From contig NZ_JAGETY010000007.1 of the NCBI RefSeq assembly GCF_017571525.1, positions 124,001 to 188,000 of the forward strand: a stretch of 64,000 nucleotides of DNA. Direction: 5' to 3'. Of the stretch, positions 43,551 to 51,166 are shown one piece after another. Position numbers and translations under genes: made by a program. Within the stretch, counting starts at the first letter, position 1. Every line of letters begins with the position of its first letter. Under the pieces are notes generated by a model, which was given only the letters and a program-made list of their open reading frames with translations, searched no databases and was not told the origin of the DNA. This DNA is from Hymenobacter sp. BT559 (GTDB lineage Bacteria; Bacteroidota; Bacteroidia; Cytophagales; Hymenobacteraceae).

Positions 43551-44144
43551 ATGCATAAGTTGAACCTGCTCCTGCTCGATAGCTTCGATTCCTTTACCCA
43601 CACGCTGGCCGACTACCTGCGCCAGCTGGGGGCCGAGGTGCTGGTGCGCCGCAACGACGTGCCCCTGGTCGAGCTGCAAGCGCTAAAGTTTCAGGGTATT
43701 GTGCTGTCGCCGGGCCCCGGCTCGCCCGCCACGGCCGGCAATCTGCTGGCCGTTATCGAAGAGTTTTACCAGCGGGTGCCCATGCTGGGCGTGTGCCTGG
43801 GCCAGCAGGCGCTGGGCGAGTTTTTTGGGGCTAGCCTGCGCCGGGCGGCCCGGCCCTGGCACGGTAAGGTGTCCGACATTGAACTGCTCGGCGACGACCC
43901 CTGGCTGGCCGGCCTGCCCCGGCGCCAGCCCGTGGTGCGCTACCATTCGCTGGCGCTGGAGGCGGCCAGCCTGCCCGCTAGCCTGCTGCCGCTAGCCTTC
44001 ACCGCCGATGCCGACCGCGAGCTGATGGCGCTGCGCCACGCCACGCTGTCGCTCTACGGTGTGCAGTTTCACCCCGAGGCCCTGCTTACCACCCACGGCC
44101 TACGTTGGCTGGCAAATTGGCTGGCTTGTTGTAACATTGCATAG
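43551..44144 (+). CDS. glutamine amidotransferase, PabA/TrpG type
   Basis: A class I amidotransferase that supplies ammonia to aminodeoxychorismate synthase or anthranilate synthase. The 197-residue protein has LLLDSFDSFTHTLADYL, SPGPGSPATA, the nucleophile elbow GVCLGQQ, and the catalytic His-Glu YGVQFHPEA. The PabB/TrpE partner is not in the window, so folate and tryptophan roles cannot be separated. The start at ATG 43551 lies 10 bp after the CvpA-like gene. Confidence 0.93.
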   Translation: MHKLNLLLLDSFDSFTHTLADYLRQLGAEVLVRRNDVPLVELQALKFQGIVLSPGPGSPATAGNLLAVIEEFYQRVPMLGVCLGQQALGEFFGASLRRAARPWHGKVSDIELLGDDPWLAGLPRRQPVVRYHSLALEAASLPASLLPLAFTADADRELMALRHATLSLYGVQFHPEALLTTHGLRWLANWLACCNIA

Positions 44145-44245
44145 GTTGATTTTTTGTGAAGAGTGCCGGTTGCGTGCGGCCCATTTGGCGGGCAATTGAA
44201 AGTCAGGCACCAACGACAAAAATGAGAAACGCTAAACCAAGAATC

Positions 44246-45046
44246 ATGGAGCTTCGCCGCCAGCAGCAATACGGGTTTGACTACGTCGACGAAGGCCAGG
44301 GGCCGGTATTGCTGCTGCTGCACGGGCTTTTTGGGGCCCTTAGCAACTGGCAAGACGTGGTAGCCGAGTTCTCAAGCGAGTACCGCGTCATTATCCCGGT
44401 GCTGCCCGTCTACGATATGCCGCTGCTGCAGGCCACCGTGCCGGGCCTGGTGAGCTATGTGGAAAGCTTTGTGGAAAAGCTGCAGTTACCTACCGAGTTT
44501 ACGCTCCTGGGCAATTCGCTCGGCGGCCATGTCGCACTGGTATACACCCTCAAAAACCCGGGCCGGGTGAGCCGGCTGGTGCTCACGGGCAGCAGTGGCT
44601 TGTTTGAGGACGGCATGGGCGGCTCGTTCCCGAAGCGCGGCAACTACAGCTTTGTGCGCGAGCGGGTAGGCTATACGTTTTATGACCCTAGCGTAGCCAC
44701 CAAAGAACTGGTTGACGAGGTATTTGCGGTGACTAACTCCAACGCCAAATGCCTGCGCATGATTAGCATTGCGCGTTCGGCCCAGCACCACAACCTAGCC
44801 GGCGACCTGCACCGCATTCAGGTGCCGGTACTGCTGGTGTGGGGGCTGAACGATACCATTACCCCGCCCTCGGTAGCCCACGATTTTGAGCGCCTGCTGC
44901 CGCAGGCCGAGCTGCGTTTTCTCGACCACTGCGGCCACGCGCCCATGATGGAGCGCCCGGCCGGCTTCAACCACTGGCTAGGTGGTTTTTTGCGGCGCAC
45001 TACGGTGCAGCTTGCACAGGCGCAGGCCGCCAACTCGGCGCGCTAG
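44246..45046 (+). CDS. alpha/beta hydrolase
   Basis: The 266-residue protein has the alpha/beta-hydrolase order: HGLFGALSNW (oxyanion region), the nucleophile elbow GNSLGGH with Ser, then VWGLNDTITPP carrying the Asp, and CGHAPMMERP carrying the His. Start at ATG 44246 (MELRRQQQYGFDYVDEG); an in-frame ATG at 44222 is an alternative. Cytoplasmic, no signal peptide. Substrate unknown; epoxide hydrolase, esterase or lactonase activities are known in this fold. Confidence 0.92.
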   Translation: MELRRQQQYGFDYVDEGQGPVLLLLHGLFGALSNWQDVVAEFSSEYRVIIPVLPVYDMPLLQATVPGLVSYVESFVEKLQLPTEFTLLGNSLGGHVALVYTLKNPGRVSRLVLTGSSGLFEDGMGGSFPKRGNYSFVRERVGYTFYDPSVATKELVDEVFAVTNSNAKCLRMISIARSAQHHNLAGDLHRIQVPVLLVWGLNDTITPPSVAHDFERLLPQAELRFLDHCGHAPMMERPAGFNHWLGGFLRRTTVQLAQAQAANSAR

Positions 45047-45226
45047 CTGTTATATTGGCCGAGGGCAGTCTTGGTTTTTCTGCCCAACTAGCAACCTTTC
45101 CCACCCGTTAGTAGTCCTATCTTGTGTAGCCCCGCGCAGGGTGCGGCGCACGTTGCCGCTGCCGGCTATTGGCTCAGGTTTTAGGCCCGTGTGCTGTTTG
45201 TTGCCCGCTTTTTAGCTTGTGTATTT

Positions 45227-45904
45227 ATGCCCGCTCTGCTTGCCGAAGACCTTATCAATCAGATGATTCCGCCGCTGAAGGGCACCGACACGACCTCCAA
45301 GGCCGCGCGGTGGCTGGAAGAGTTCCATGTGGGCCAGCTGCCCGTGCTAGCGGGCCGCAGCTACCGCGGGCTCATCACCGAGCACGACCTGGCCGACTAC
45401 GAAAACCCCGATACCCAGCTGGCCGAGCTGCCACTCGGCTACGCCAACGTGCATGTGCAGCACGACCAGCACTTCTACCGGGTGATGGAGCTGGCCATTG
45501 AGCAGAAAATTCAGCTCGTGCCCGTGCTTGATGAGCAGCATGAGTACGCTGGCGTCGTAACGGTGAGCGACGCGCTGGCCGCCTTCGGTCCGGTGCCCGG
45601 CGTGGCGGGGCAGGGCAGCATTCTGGTGCTCACGATGGAAGAGCGCGACTATTCGCTTTCGCAAATCAGCCGCTACGTGGAGGAGAACAACGCCAAGATT
45701 CTCTCGGCCCACGTCATTGCCGACGAGCACGACCCCTACCGCATTCGCCTCACGCTGCGCCTCAATACTGATAACCTGGCCCGCATTACGGCCACGCTCG
45801 AGCGGTTTGGCTACGTGGTGTCGGCGCAGTTTAGCGGTACGCCCGTGGCGGGCGAAGACGAGCAGGAGCGCTTCGACGCGCTGCTGCGCTACCTCAGCGT
45901 CTAA
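45227..45904 (+). CDS. CBS-domain protein
   Basis: The 225-residue protein starts at ATG 45227 (MPALLAEDLINQMIPPLKG). Two CBS-type repeats are visible: TSKAARWLEEFHVGQLPVL... GLITEHDL and the second half HFYRVMELAIEQKIQLVPVL ... GVVTVSDAL. A C-terminal ACT-like stretch (about 145-210, SQISRYVEENNAKILSAHVI) follows. CBS pairs bind adenosine nucleotides. In Bacteroidota this gene commonly precedes the nadK and barrel genes; it is 9 bp upstream of the next CDS. Confidence 0.9.
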   Translation: MPALLAEDLINQMIPPLKGTDTTSKAARWLEEFHVGQLPVLAGRSYRGLITEHDLADYENPDTQLAELPLGYANVHVQHDQHFYRVMELAIEQKIQLVPVLDEQHEYAGVVTVSDALAAFGPVPGVAGQGSILVLTMEERDYSLSQISRYVEENNAKILSAHVIADEHDPYRIRLTLRLNTDNLARITATLERFGYVVSAQFSGTPVAGEDEQERFDALLRYLSV

Positions 45905-45909
45905 CTTTG
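45902..45909 (+). promoter_or_regulatory. -7 promoter box of the POTRA barrel gene
   Basis: TAACTTTG matches TAnnTTTG, overlaps the CBS gene's stop codon, and ends four bases before the GTG start of the next gene. Same leaderless geometry as rsmI and glyA. Confidence 0.55.
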
Positions 45910-45913
45910 CGGG

Positions 45914-47470
45914 GTGAAGCACCGCGTCCGGCTTTCTATTGTCACTGCTGTAAGCCGGCTGCTGGTCCTGATGCTGCTAGGGTTGGCTGGCGCACTACGC
46001 GCCCAAACGCCCCACCTCTCAGCCCCGCCCGATAGCCTGCGCGAGCTCAGCCGCGAGGCTCACCCACCCGCGCTGGCCCCGGTGGTGGCACCCACCGACA
46101 CCCTGGTGCGCATAGGCCCTTGTCCCGGTCGCCGGGTGCGGGTGTCAGGTATCTTATTTGTGGGCAACCATCGCACCCGCGAGCGCACCCTGCGCGCCGA
46201 GCTTGATTTTCACGAAGGCGACTCGCTGACCGTGGCTGACCTGACTAGCCGACTCGAAGCCAACCGCCGCCGGCTTTTCAATCTGCAGCTCTTTCATGCG
46301 GTGCTGGCGCAGGCCAGCTGCGGCAGTACCGGCCAGCTTACCGTGCTTTTCAATATGCAGGAGCGCTGGTATATTTTACCGACTCCGATTTTGTCGCTAG
46401 GGGAGGATTTCAACGTTTGGCGTACCCGGGCTGACCGGTGGCAGCGAATCGACTATGGCTTACATCTAATAGATACCAATTTCCGGGGGCGTGCCGAGCA
46501 GCTTACGGCTAATATTCAGCTTGGCTTTAACCGCAAATACGAACTGTTTTATGAAGCGCCAGGCCTCGGGCGCCGCCGCCGGATAGGGGCGGGGCTAGCC
46601 GTTTCTTACTTTCAGAGCCGTAACCTCGACTATAATGCGTTGTTTGACCGCCGTCGTAGTCTTGACGAGCCCGAAACGAATGCTTTCCCTATCCAGCGCT
46701 TTTACGTGTCGGGTGGTTTGCGTTTGCGCCACACCGTGCAGCTGATATCGGCCTTTGATGTGTCGTATCACCGCGAGCAAATCAGCGACCTCATCTATCA
46801 GCTCAACCCCGACTATTACCTCGGCTTAACCCAGCGCCAATACCTGGAAGCCAGCCTTGTTACGACCAACAACCAGCGTAATACTTTCGCCTATCCACTC
46901 ACCGGGCAATTTATGCAGGCTGCCCTCAGCTTTCGGCAGTTTACGGGGGGCGAGCGCCTGCCGGCCTACGCTACGGCGCGGCTGCGCTACGCCCGCTACC
47001 TCAGCCTGGGCCACGGCTTTTACTACGCCGGTGGCTTGAGCGCCCAAACCCGACTATTTGCCCCTAGCCTGGCTTATGCCGATGCGCGCAGCTTTGGCTA
47101 CGAAACCCTGGTGCGCGGCTACGATATCTACGTGGCCGAAGGCCGCACGTCTGTCTTGGTGCAGCAGGGCCTGAGCCTGCGGGCCTGGGCCCCGCCGCCG
47201 CTCAGGCTGCCGTTTCTGCACAACCCCAAAGTAGGCACGCTGCCGCTAGCCCTGTACCTCAACGCCTTTGCCGATGCGGGCGTAGCAGGCGGCAGCGTGG
47301 GGCGCTATCAATCGCCCACCAATCAACTGCCGGGCCAAGTGCTGGCTTCGGTAGGGCTGGGGCTACATTTGGTGACGTACTACGACCGGGTTTTCTGCGT
47401 CGAGCTCACACGCACGCTCACCGTTTACCCCAGTACGGGCGTGTTTTTCCGCACGGCCTTTCCCATTTAA
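45914..47470 (+). CDS. outer-membrane POTRA/beta-barrel protein, Omp85-like
   Basis: The start is GTG 45914, followed by a signal peptide ending ALRAQ. Residues 74-135 resemble a POTRA domain (VRVSGILFVGNHRTRERTLRA, LEANRRRLFNLQLFHAV). The rest, with many alternating Tyr/Arg strands and a final FFRTAFPI, looks like an Omp85/TamA-type barrel. Length 518. Full BamA has five POTRA domains, here only one is seen. It may act in assembly of specific outer-membrane proteins. Sits between CBS and nadK genes. Confidence 0.8.
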   Translation: MKHRVRLSIVTAVSRLLVLMLLGLAGALRAQTPHLSAPPDSLRELSREAHPPALAPVVAPTDTLVRIGPCPGRRVRVSGILFVGNHRTRERTLRAELDFHEGDSLTVADLTSRLEANRRRLFNLQLFHAVLAQASCGSTGQLTVLFNMQERWYILPTPILSLGEDFNVWRTRADRWQRIDYGLHLIDTNFRGRAEQLTANIQLGFNRKYELFYEAPGLGRRRRIGAGLAVSYFQSRNLDYNALFDRRRSLDEPETNAFPIQRFYVSGGLRLRHTVQLISAFDVSYHREQISDLIYQLNPDYYLGLTQRQYLEASLVTTNNQRNTFAYPLTGQFMQAALSFRQFTGGERLPAYATARLRYARYLSLGHGFYYAGGLSAQTRLFAPSLAYADARSFGYETLVRGYDIYVAEGRTSVLVQQGLSLRAWAPPPLRLPFLHNPKVGTLPLALYLNAFADAGVAGGSVGRYQSPTNQLPGQVLASVGLGLHLVTYYDRVFCVELTRTLTVYPSTGVFFRTAFPI

Positions 47471-47496
47471 GCAAGTTGCGGTATTAAGTCTTTGTT

Positions 47497-48396
47497 ATGA
47501 AAATTGCTATTCTGGGTAAGCCCTTCGATGAAGCGGTCGCACCCTTTCTGCAAGCCCTGCTCGATGAGCTGGTAGCCCGGGGTGCCGAGGTATTGATAGT
47601 GGAGGCATTTCGCGACTACTTGGCCAGCCACCTGCGTTTGCCAGCCGACATCAGCACCTTTCGGCGCGGCGACTCCTTGCGCGGAGTACAATTCGTACTC
47701 AGCATCGGCGGCGATGGCACCCTGCTCGATACGGTTACCTACGTAGGAGCACTGCAGATTCCGATTCTGGGCATCAATACCGGTCGGCTAGGCTTCCTTG
47801 CGCCTATTAATCCTGACTATATACCCCAGGCTATTGACGCCTTATTTAAAGGCCACTTTACCCTTGAAGACCGGAGCTTGCTTCGGGTAGAAACCGACCC
47901 TGACGTATTTGGAGCGCTCAATTTCGGCCTCAACGAATTTAGTATTTTAAAGCGCGACACCTCGGCCATGATTGTGGTGCACACGTATATAAACGGCGAA
48001 TATTTAAACTCCTACTGGGCCGATGGACTTGTTGTTTCTACTCCCACAGGCTCGACAGGTTATTCTTTGAGCTGCGGCGGACCAGTAATGCTGCCACAGA
48101 CAAACAATTTTATCATCGCTCCCGTATGCCCCCACAATTTGAACGTTCGCCCACTTATCGTATCCGACCAAAGCGTTATTTCGTTTGAGATAGAAGGCCG
48201 CGCTACCAGCTACCTGCTTGCCCTCGATTCGCGCTCCCTGCCAGTCGAAGCGAGCGTACAAATGGCTGTTCGGCGCGAAAACTTTAACGCCCGGCTAGTT
48301 AAACTTAACCACGTCAATTTCTTAAGTACCTTGCGTAACAAACTCAATTGGGGCCTCGACCGCCGTAACCCGTCGTCCGTGCCGCAATTGAAATAG
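47497..48396 (+). CDS. nadK: NAD kinase
   Basis: NAD kinase makes NADP from NAD and ATP. The 299-residue protein has GGDGTLLDTV (about 71-80), the INTGRLGFL segment, the NE motif in GLNEFSIL, and GSTGYSLSCGGP, all diagnostic. It lies 26 bp after the POTRA barrel gene. Its position between that gene and the PorG-like pair is a common Bacteroidota order. Confidence 0.97.
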   Translation: MKIAILGKPFDEAVAPFLQALLDELVARGAEVLIVEAFRDYLASHLRLPADISTFRRGDSLRGVQFVLSIGGDGTLLDTVTYVGALQIPILGINTGRLGFLAPINPDYIPQAIDALFKGHFTLEDRSLLRVETDPDVFGALNFGLNEFSILKRDTSAMIVVHTYINGEYLNSYWADGLVVSTPTGSTGYSLSCGGPVMLPQTNNFIIAPVCPHNLNVRPLIVSDQSVISFEIEGRATSYLLALDSRSLPVEASVQMAVRRENFNARLVKLNHVNFLSTLRNKLNWGLDRRNPSSVPQLK

Positions 48397-48398
48397 CG

Positions 48399-48433
48399 CT
48401 AAAAAGCCTTCAAAAAAGGCGTTTAGTTTTTTT
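48399..48433 (+). terminator. terminator after nadK
   Basis: CTAAAAAGCCTT paired with AAGGCGTTTAG around an A-rich loop, followed by a run of seven T. Moderately strong; one bulge. Confidence 0.6.
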
Positions 48434-48449
48434 AGTTCCCTTTAACTCT

Positions 48450-48457
48450 TACTTTTG
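48450..48457 (+). promoter_or_regulatory. -7 promoter box of the first PorG-like gene
   Basis: TACTTTTG matches TAnnTTTG, 71 bases before the ATG at 48529, just after the nadK terminator. A leader of about 65 bases is predicted. Confidence 0.6.
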
Positions 48458-48528
48458 CATTCGTTGCGAACCACGTCCCGTTGCGTTCGCACCTCCTTCA
48501 GCTCGACTAACTCTCTACTCTGCGCCTT

Positions 48529-49443
48529 ATGACTAAGTTTTTCACGTACCCAACGGCCGTGCTCGCAGGCCTAGCGCTGCTAGGCTCCACGCAACACGCC
48601 GATGCTCAACAGTTCAGCAAGCGTAAGCAGTATACCTCTATCGGGGTGAGCCTGAATGCTATGAACTATTTTGGTGACCTAAACCCGCTCACCAATTTCG
48701 CTTCGGTGCACTTGGGCGATACGCGCCCTAACATTGGCCTCAATATCACCCACCGCTTCTTCCCGCGTGTGTCGGGCCGCTTTGCGGTAGCTTATGGTCG
48801 TATCACGGCTGATGATAACACAAATGCTAATAAAGACGATGGCAATGCGCGCTATCGCTATACGCGGAACATGAATTTCCGCAACGATATCTATGAAGCT
48901 TCGGCCGTAGTTATCGTTGACCTGATTGAAAACCGCAATAACTATCTAAAGCGTCCTGACTTCGTGCCATATGTATTTGGCGGTGTAGCAGGTTTTCACC
49001 ATAGCCCGGAAGGAAAAGACGCCAATGGCAATTACGTCGACTTACAGCCGTTAAAAACGGAGGGTGTCGACTACAGCAAGTTCCAATTTGCAATTCCCTT
49101 TGGTCTTGGTGTACGCTACCGTATTAACCGTAACCTGGACGCAGCGTTTGAAATTGGATTCCGCAAAACTTTTACCGGTTATCTGGACGACGTGAGTGGC
49201 AAATACGCTGACTTATCAAAGGCGACTGTCCCCGCACAATATTTTGGCGGTTGGGGCGGTGGTAATGCACCAGGTGGTATCACGAACACATCGACTGGTG
49301 TAGCAGGTGGTTTCCATCCTGACCTGATGAACCCTGCAAATAGTGCGAAGCGTGGTCAAGGCAAGAGTGACTGGTATACTGTTACTGGCTTCTCGCTCAA
49401 CTATATCCTGAACCCGAAAATTAAGAACCCCAAGTTCCGCTAG
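48529..49443 (+). CDS. PorG/DUF6089-like outer membrane barrel protein
   Basis: A signal peptide (AVLAGLALLGSTQHADAQQ) precedes a 304-residue beta-barrel protein with alternating strands (YTSIGVSLNAMNYFGDLNPL, YVFGGVAGFHHSPEGKD, FAIPFGLGVRYRINRNLDAAFEIGFRKTFTGYLDDVSG). This is the DUF6089 layout; PorG of the type IX secretion system belongs here. A more PorG-like gene follows, so this may be a paralogue. Codons are less GC-rich than in neighbours. Confidence 0.85.
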   Translation: MTKFFTYPTAVLAGLALLGSTQHADAQQFSKRKQYTSIGVSLNAMNYFGDLNPLTNFASVHLGDTRPNIGLNITHRFFPRVSGRFAVAYGRITADDNTNANKDDGNARYRYTRNMNFRNDIYEASAVVIVDLIENRNNYLKRPDFVPYVFGGVAGFHHSPEGKDANGNYVDLQPLKTEGVDYSKFQFAIPFGLGVRYRINRNLDAAFEIGFRKTFTGYLDDVSGKYADLSKATVPAQYFGGWGGGNAPGGITNTSTGVAGGFHPDLMNPANSAKRGQGKSDWYTVTGFSLNYILNPKIKNPKFR

Positions 49444-49485
49444 GCTATTGCTAGCTGGCTGGACCTTACCCTTACAGTCTGCTGC

Positions 49486-50250
49486 ATGACCGTTTTTAGA
49501 GTTTCGTTCGCACTCCCCGCCAGCTTGCTGCTGGCGGGGAGTGCATTTTTTTTGGCTACTCCAGCTCTGGCTCAGCACACCAGCGAGCTCGGTATTGGTG
49601 TGGGAGCTACCAATTACAAAGGCGAGATATCGCCACAGTTTCAGTGGCAGAACAGCCGCCCTGCTTTAACTGTGTTTTATCGTCGCGACGTATCGGTGCC
49701 CGTCACATTGCGCGCTAGCCTTACTACTGGCTTCTTGCGTGCTACTGATACTAATGTGGAAGGTGTAAATGGGGGTGTGCCACCCCTACAGAACTATCGG
49801 CAGCTTAGCCTCAAGGGTGGCCTAGTAGAAGCTGCGGGCGTAGTTGAGTATAATTTTCTCGATTATCATGAGCGCAAAAACCAGCAGCGGGTGCATCTGT
49901 CGCCGTATCTCTTTGCGGGGCTAGGGCTATATTATGTGAGCACTACTGTCAGCAGTGCCAATGATGCGCTTAAGGCTGATTTTGACCGCAAAGGCGCTAA
50001 AGTGGGCATCGCTATCCCGGCTGGCGCCGGCGTGAAAGTCGCACTCAACGAGTACTTCAATCTTGGCTTGGAGATGGGAGTGCGCAAGACATTTACTGAC
50101 CAGTTTGACCATACTGGCGACCAGACGCCCTTCTTGGTAAATAGCCATGACCAGGATTGGTATTATTATTCTGGTATCAGCTTGTCGTATACCTTTTATA
50201 GCATTCTCTGCCCAAAGCCATATGATAGAAACAAACGCCTCTTGAAATAA
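49486..50250 (+). CDS. PorG-like protein, type IX secretion candidate
   Basis: A signal peptide ending ALAQ is followed by a 254-residue barrel: ELGIGVGATNYKGEISPQFQ, EYNFLDYHERKNQQRVHLSPYLFAGLGLYY, GLEMGVRKTFTDQFDHTG, and a C-terminal YTFYSILCPKPYDR. The last motif and the NYKGE/FNFLDY pattern fit PorG-type DUF6089 proteins, which support the type IX secretion system in Bacteroidota. It lies 155 bp upstream of uppS, as porG does in P. gingivalis. No other type IX genes are in the window. Confidence 0.85.
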   Translation: MTVFRVSFALPASLLLAGSAFFLATPALAQHTSELGIGVGATNYKGEISPQFQWQNSRPALTVFYRRDVSVPVTLRASLTTGFLRATDTNVEGVNGGVPPLQNYRQLSLKGGLVEAAGVVEYNFLDYHERKNQQRVHLSPYLFAGLGLYYVSTTVSSANDALKADFDRKGAKVGIAIPAGAGVKVALNEYFNLGLEMGVRKTFTDQFDHTGDQTPFLVNSHDQDWYYYSGISLSYTFYSILCPKPYDRNKRLLK

Positions 50251-50405
50251 GGGCTTGTGCATTGCAGAATTAACAGGGTAAGTTATGTATTTACAGGTAG
50301 TTAATAACTGTAAAGCTGAGTAGGCCGCTAGCTTATCGCTGGCGCATCAGAGCCGGACTGCAACCCTTTGCGTAACTTGCGGCCTCTTATACGCAAACCG
50401 CAACG

Positions 50406-51152
50406 ATGGCCGAACGGTCCGAAATAGACCTCTCTAATATTCCTGCCCACGTGGCCGTTATCATGGATGGTAATGGGCGCTGGGCCAAGCAGCGGGGAGG
50501 CCTGCGCGTGTTTGGGCACCAAAGTGCTATTACGGCGGTGCGCGACACAGTGGAAGAAGCCGCCGAGCTAGGTGTGCAGTACCTGACGCTCTACGCGTTC
50601 TCGACCGAAAACTGGAATCGCCCGGCTTTCGAAGTGACCGCGCTGATGCAGCTACTAGTGCATACCATTCGGCACGAAACGCCCACGCTGCTAAAAAACA
50701 GTGTGCGCCTACAGGCCATCGGCCAGGTAAATAACCTGCCCGGCAACTGCCAGCGTGAGTTGGCTGAAGCCATAGAACTGACAAAAGAAGGCACCCGCAT
50801 GACGCTGGTGCTAGCCTTAAGTTATAGTGGCCGCTGGGACCTGACTCAGGCGGCACAGCGCTTGGCCGCCGATGTGGCTGCTGGGCATGTACAGCCACTT
50901 GAAGTAAGCGAAAATACCCTAGCTGGCTACCTGTCTACTGCCGGCATGCCTGACCCCGAACTACTCATTCGCACCAGTGGCGAGCAACGTATCAGCAATT
51001 TCCTGCTTTGGCAGCTTGCCTATACGGAACTTTATATCACCCCCGTTCTGTGGCCTGATTTCCGGCGCAGTCACTTTCGCGATGCTCTAAAGGCCTATCA
51101 AGGTCGGGAGCGGCGCTTTGGCAAAACCAGCGAGCAGCTGTCGGCCTCCTGA
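50406..51152 (+). CDS. uppS: isoprenyl transferase (undecaprenyl diphosphate synthase type)
   Basis: Cis-prenyltransferase that elongates farnesyl diphosphate to the C55 carrier of cell-wall synthesis. The 248-residue protein has HVAVIMDGNGRWAKQRG with catalytic Asp21, LYAFSTENWNRP, and DPELLIRTSGEQRISNFLLWQLAYTELY. All key residues are present. 14 bp separate it from bamA. Confidence 0.97.
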   Translation: MAERSEIDLSNIPAHVAVIMDGNGRWAKQRGGLRVFGHQSAITAVRDTVEEAAELGVQYLTLYAFSTENWNRPAFEVTALMQLLVHTIRHETPTLLKNSVRLQAIGQVNNLPGNCQRELAEAIELTKEGTRMTLVLALSYSGRWDLTQAAQRLAADVAAGHVQPLEVSENTLAGYLSTAGMPDPELLIRTSGEQRISNFLLWQLAYTELYITPVLWPDFRRSHFRDALKAYQGRERRFGKTSEQLSAS

Positions 51153-51166
51153 TTTTATTACTTAGA

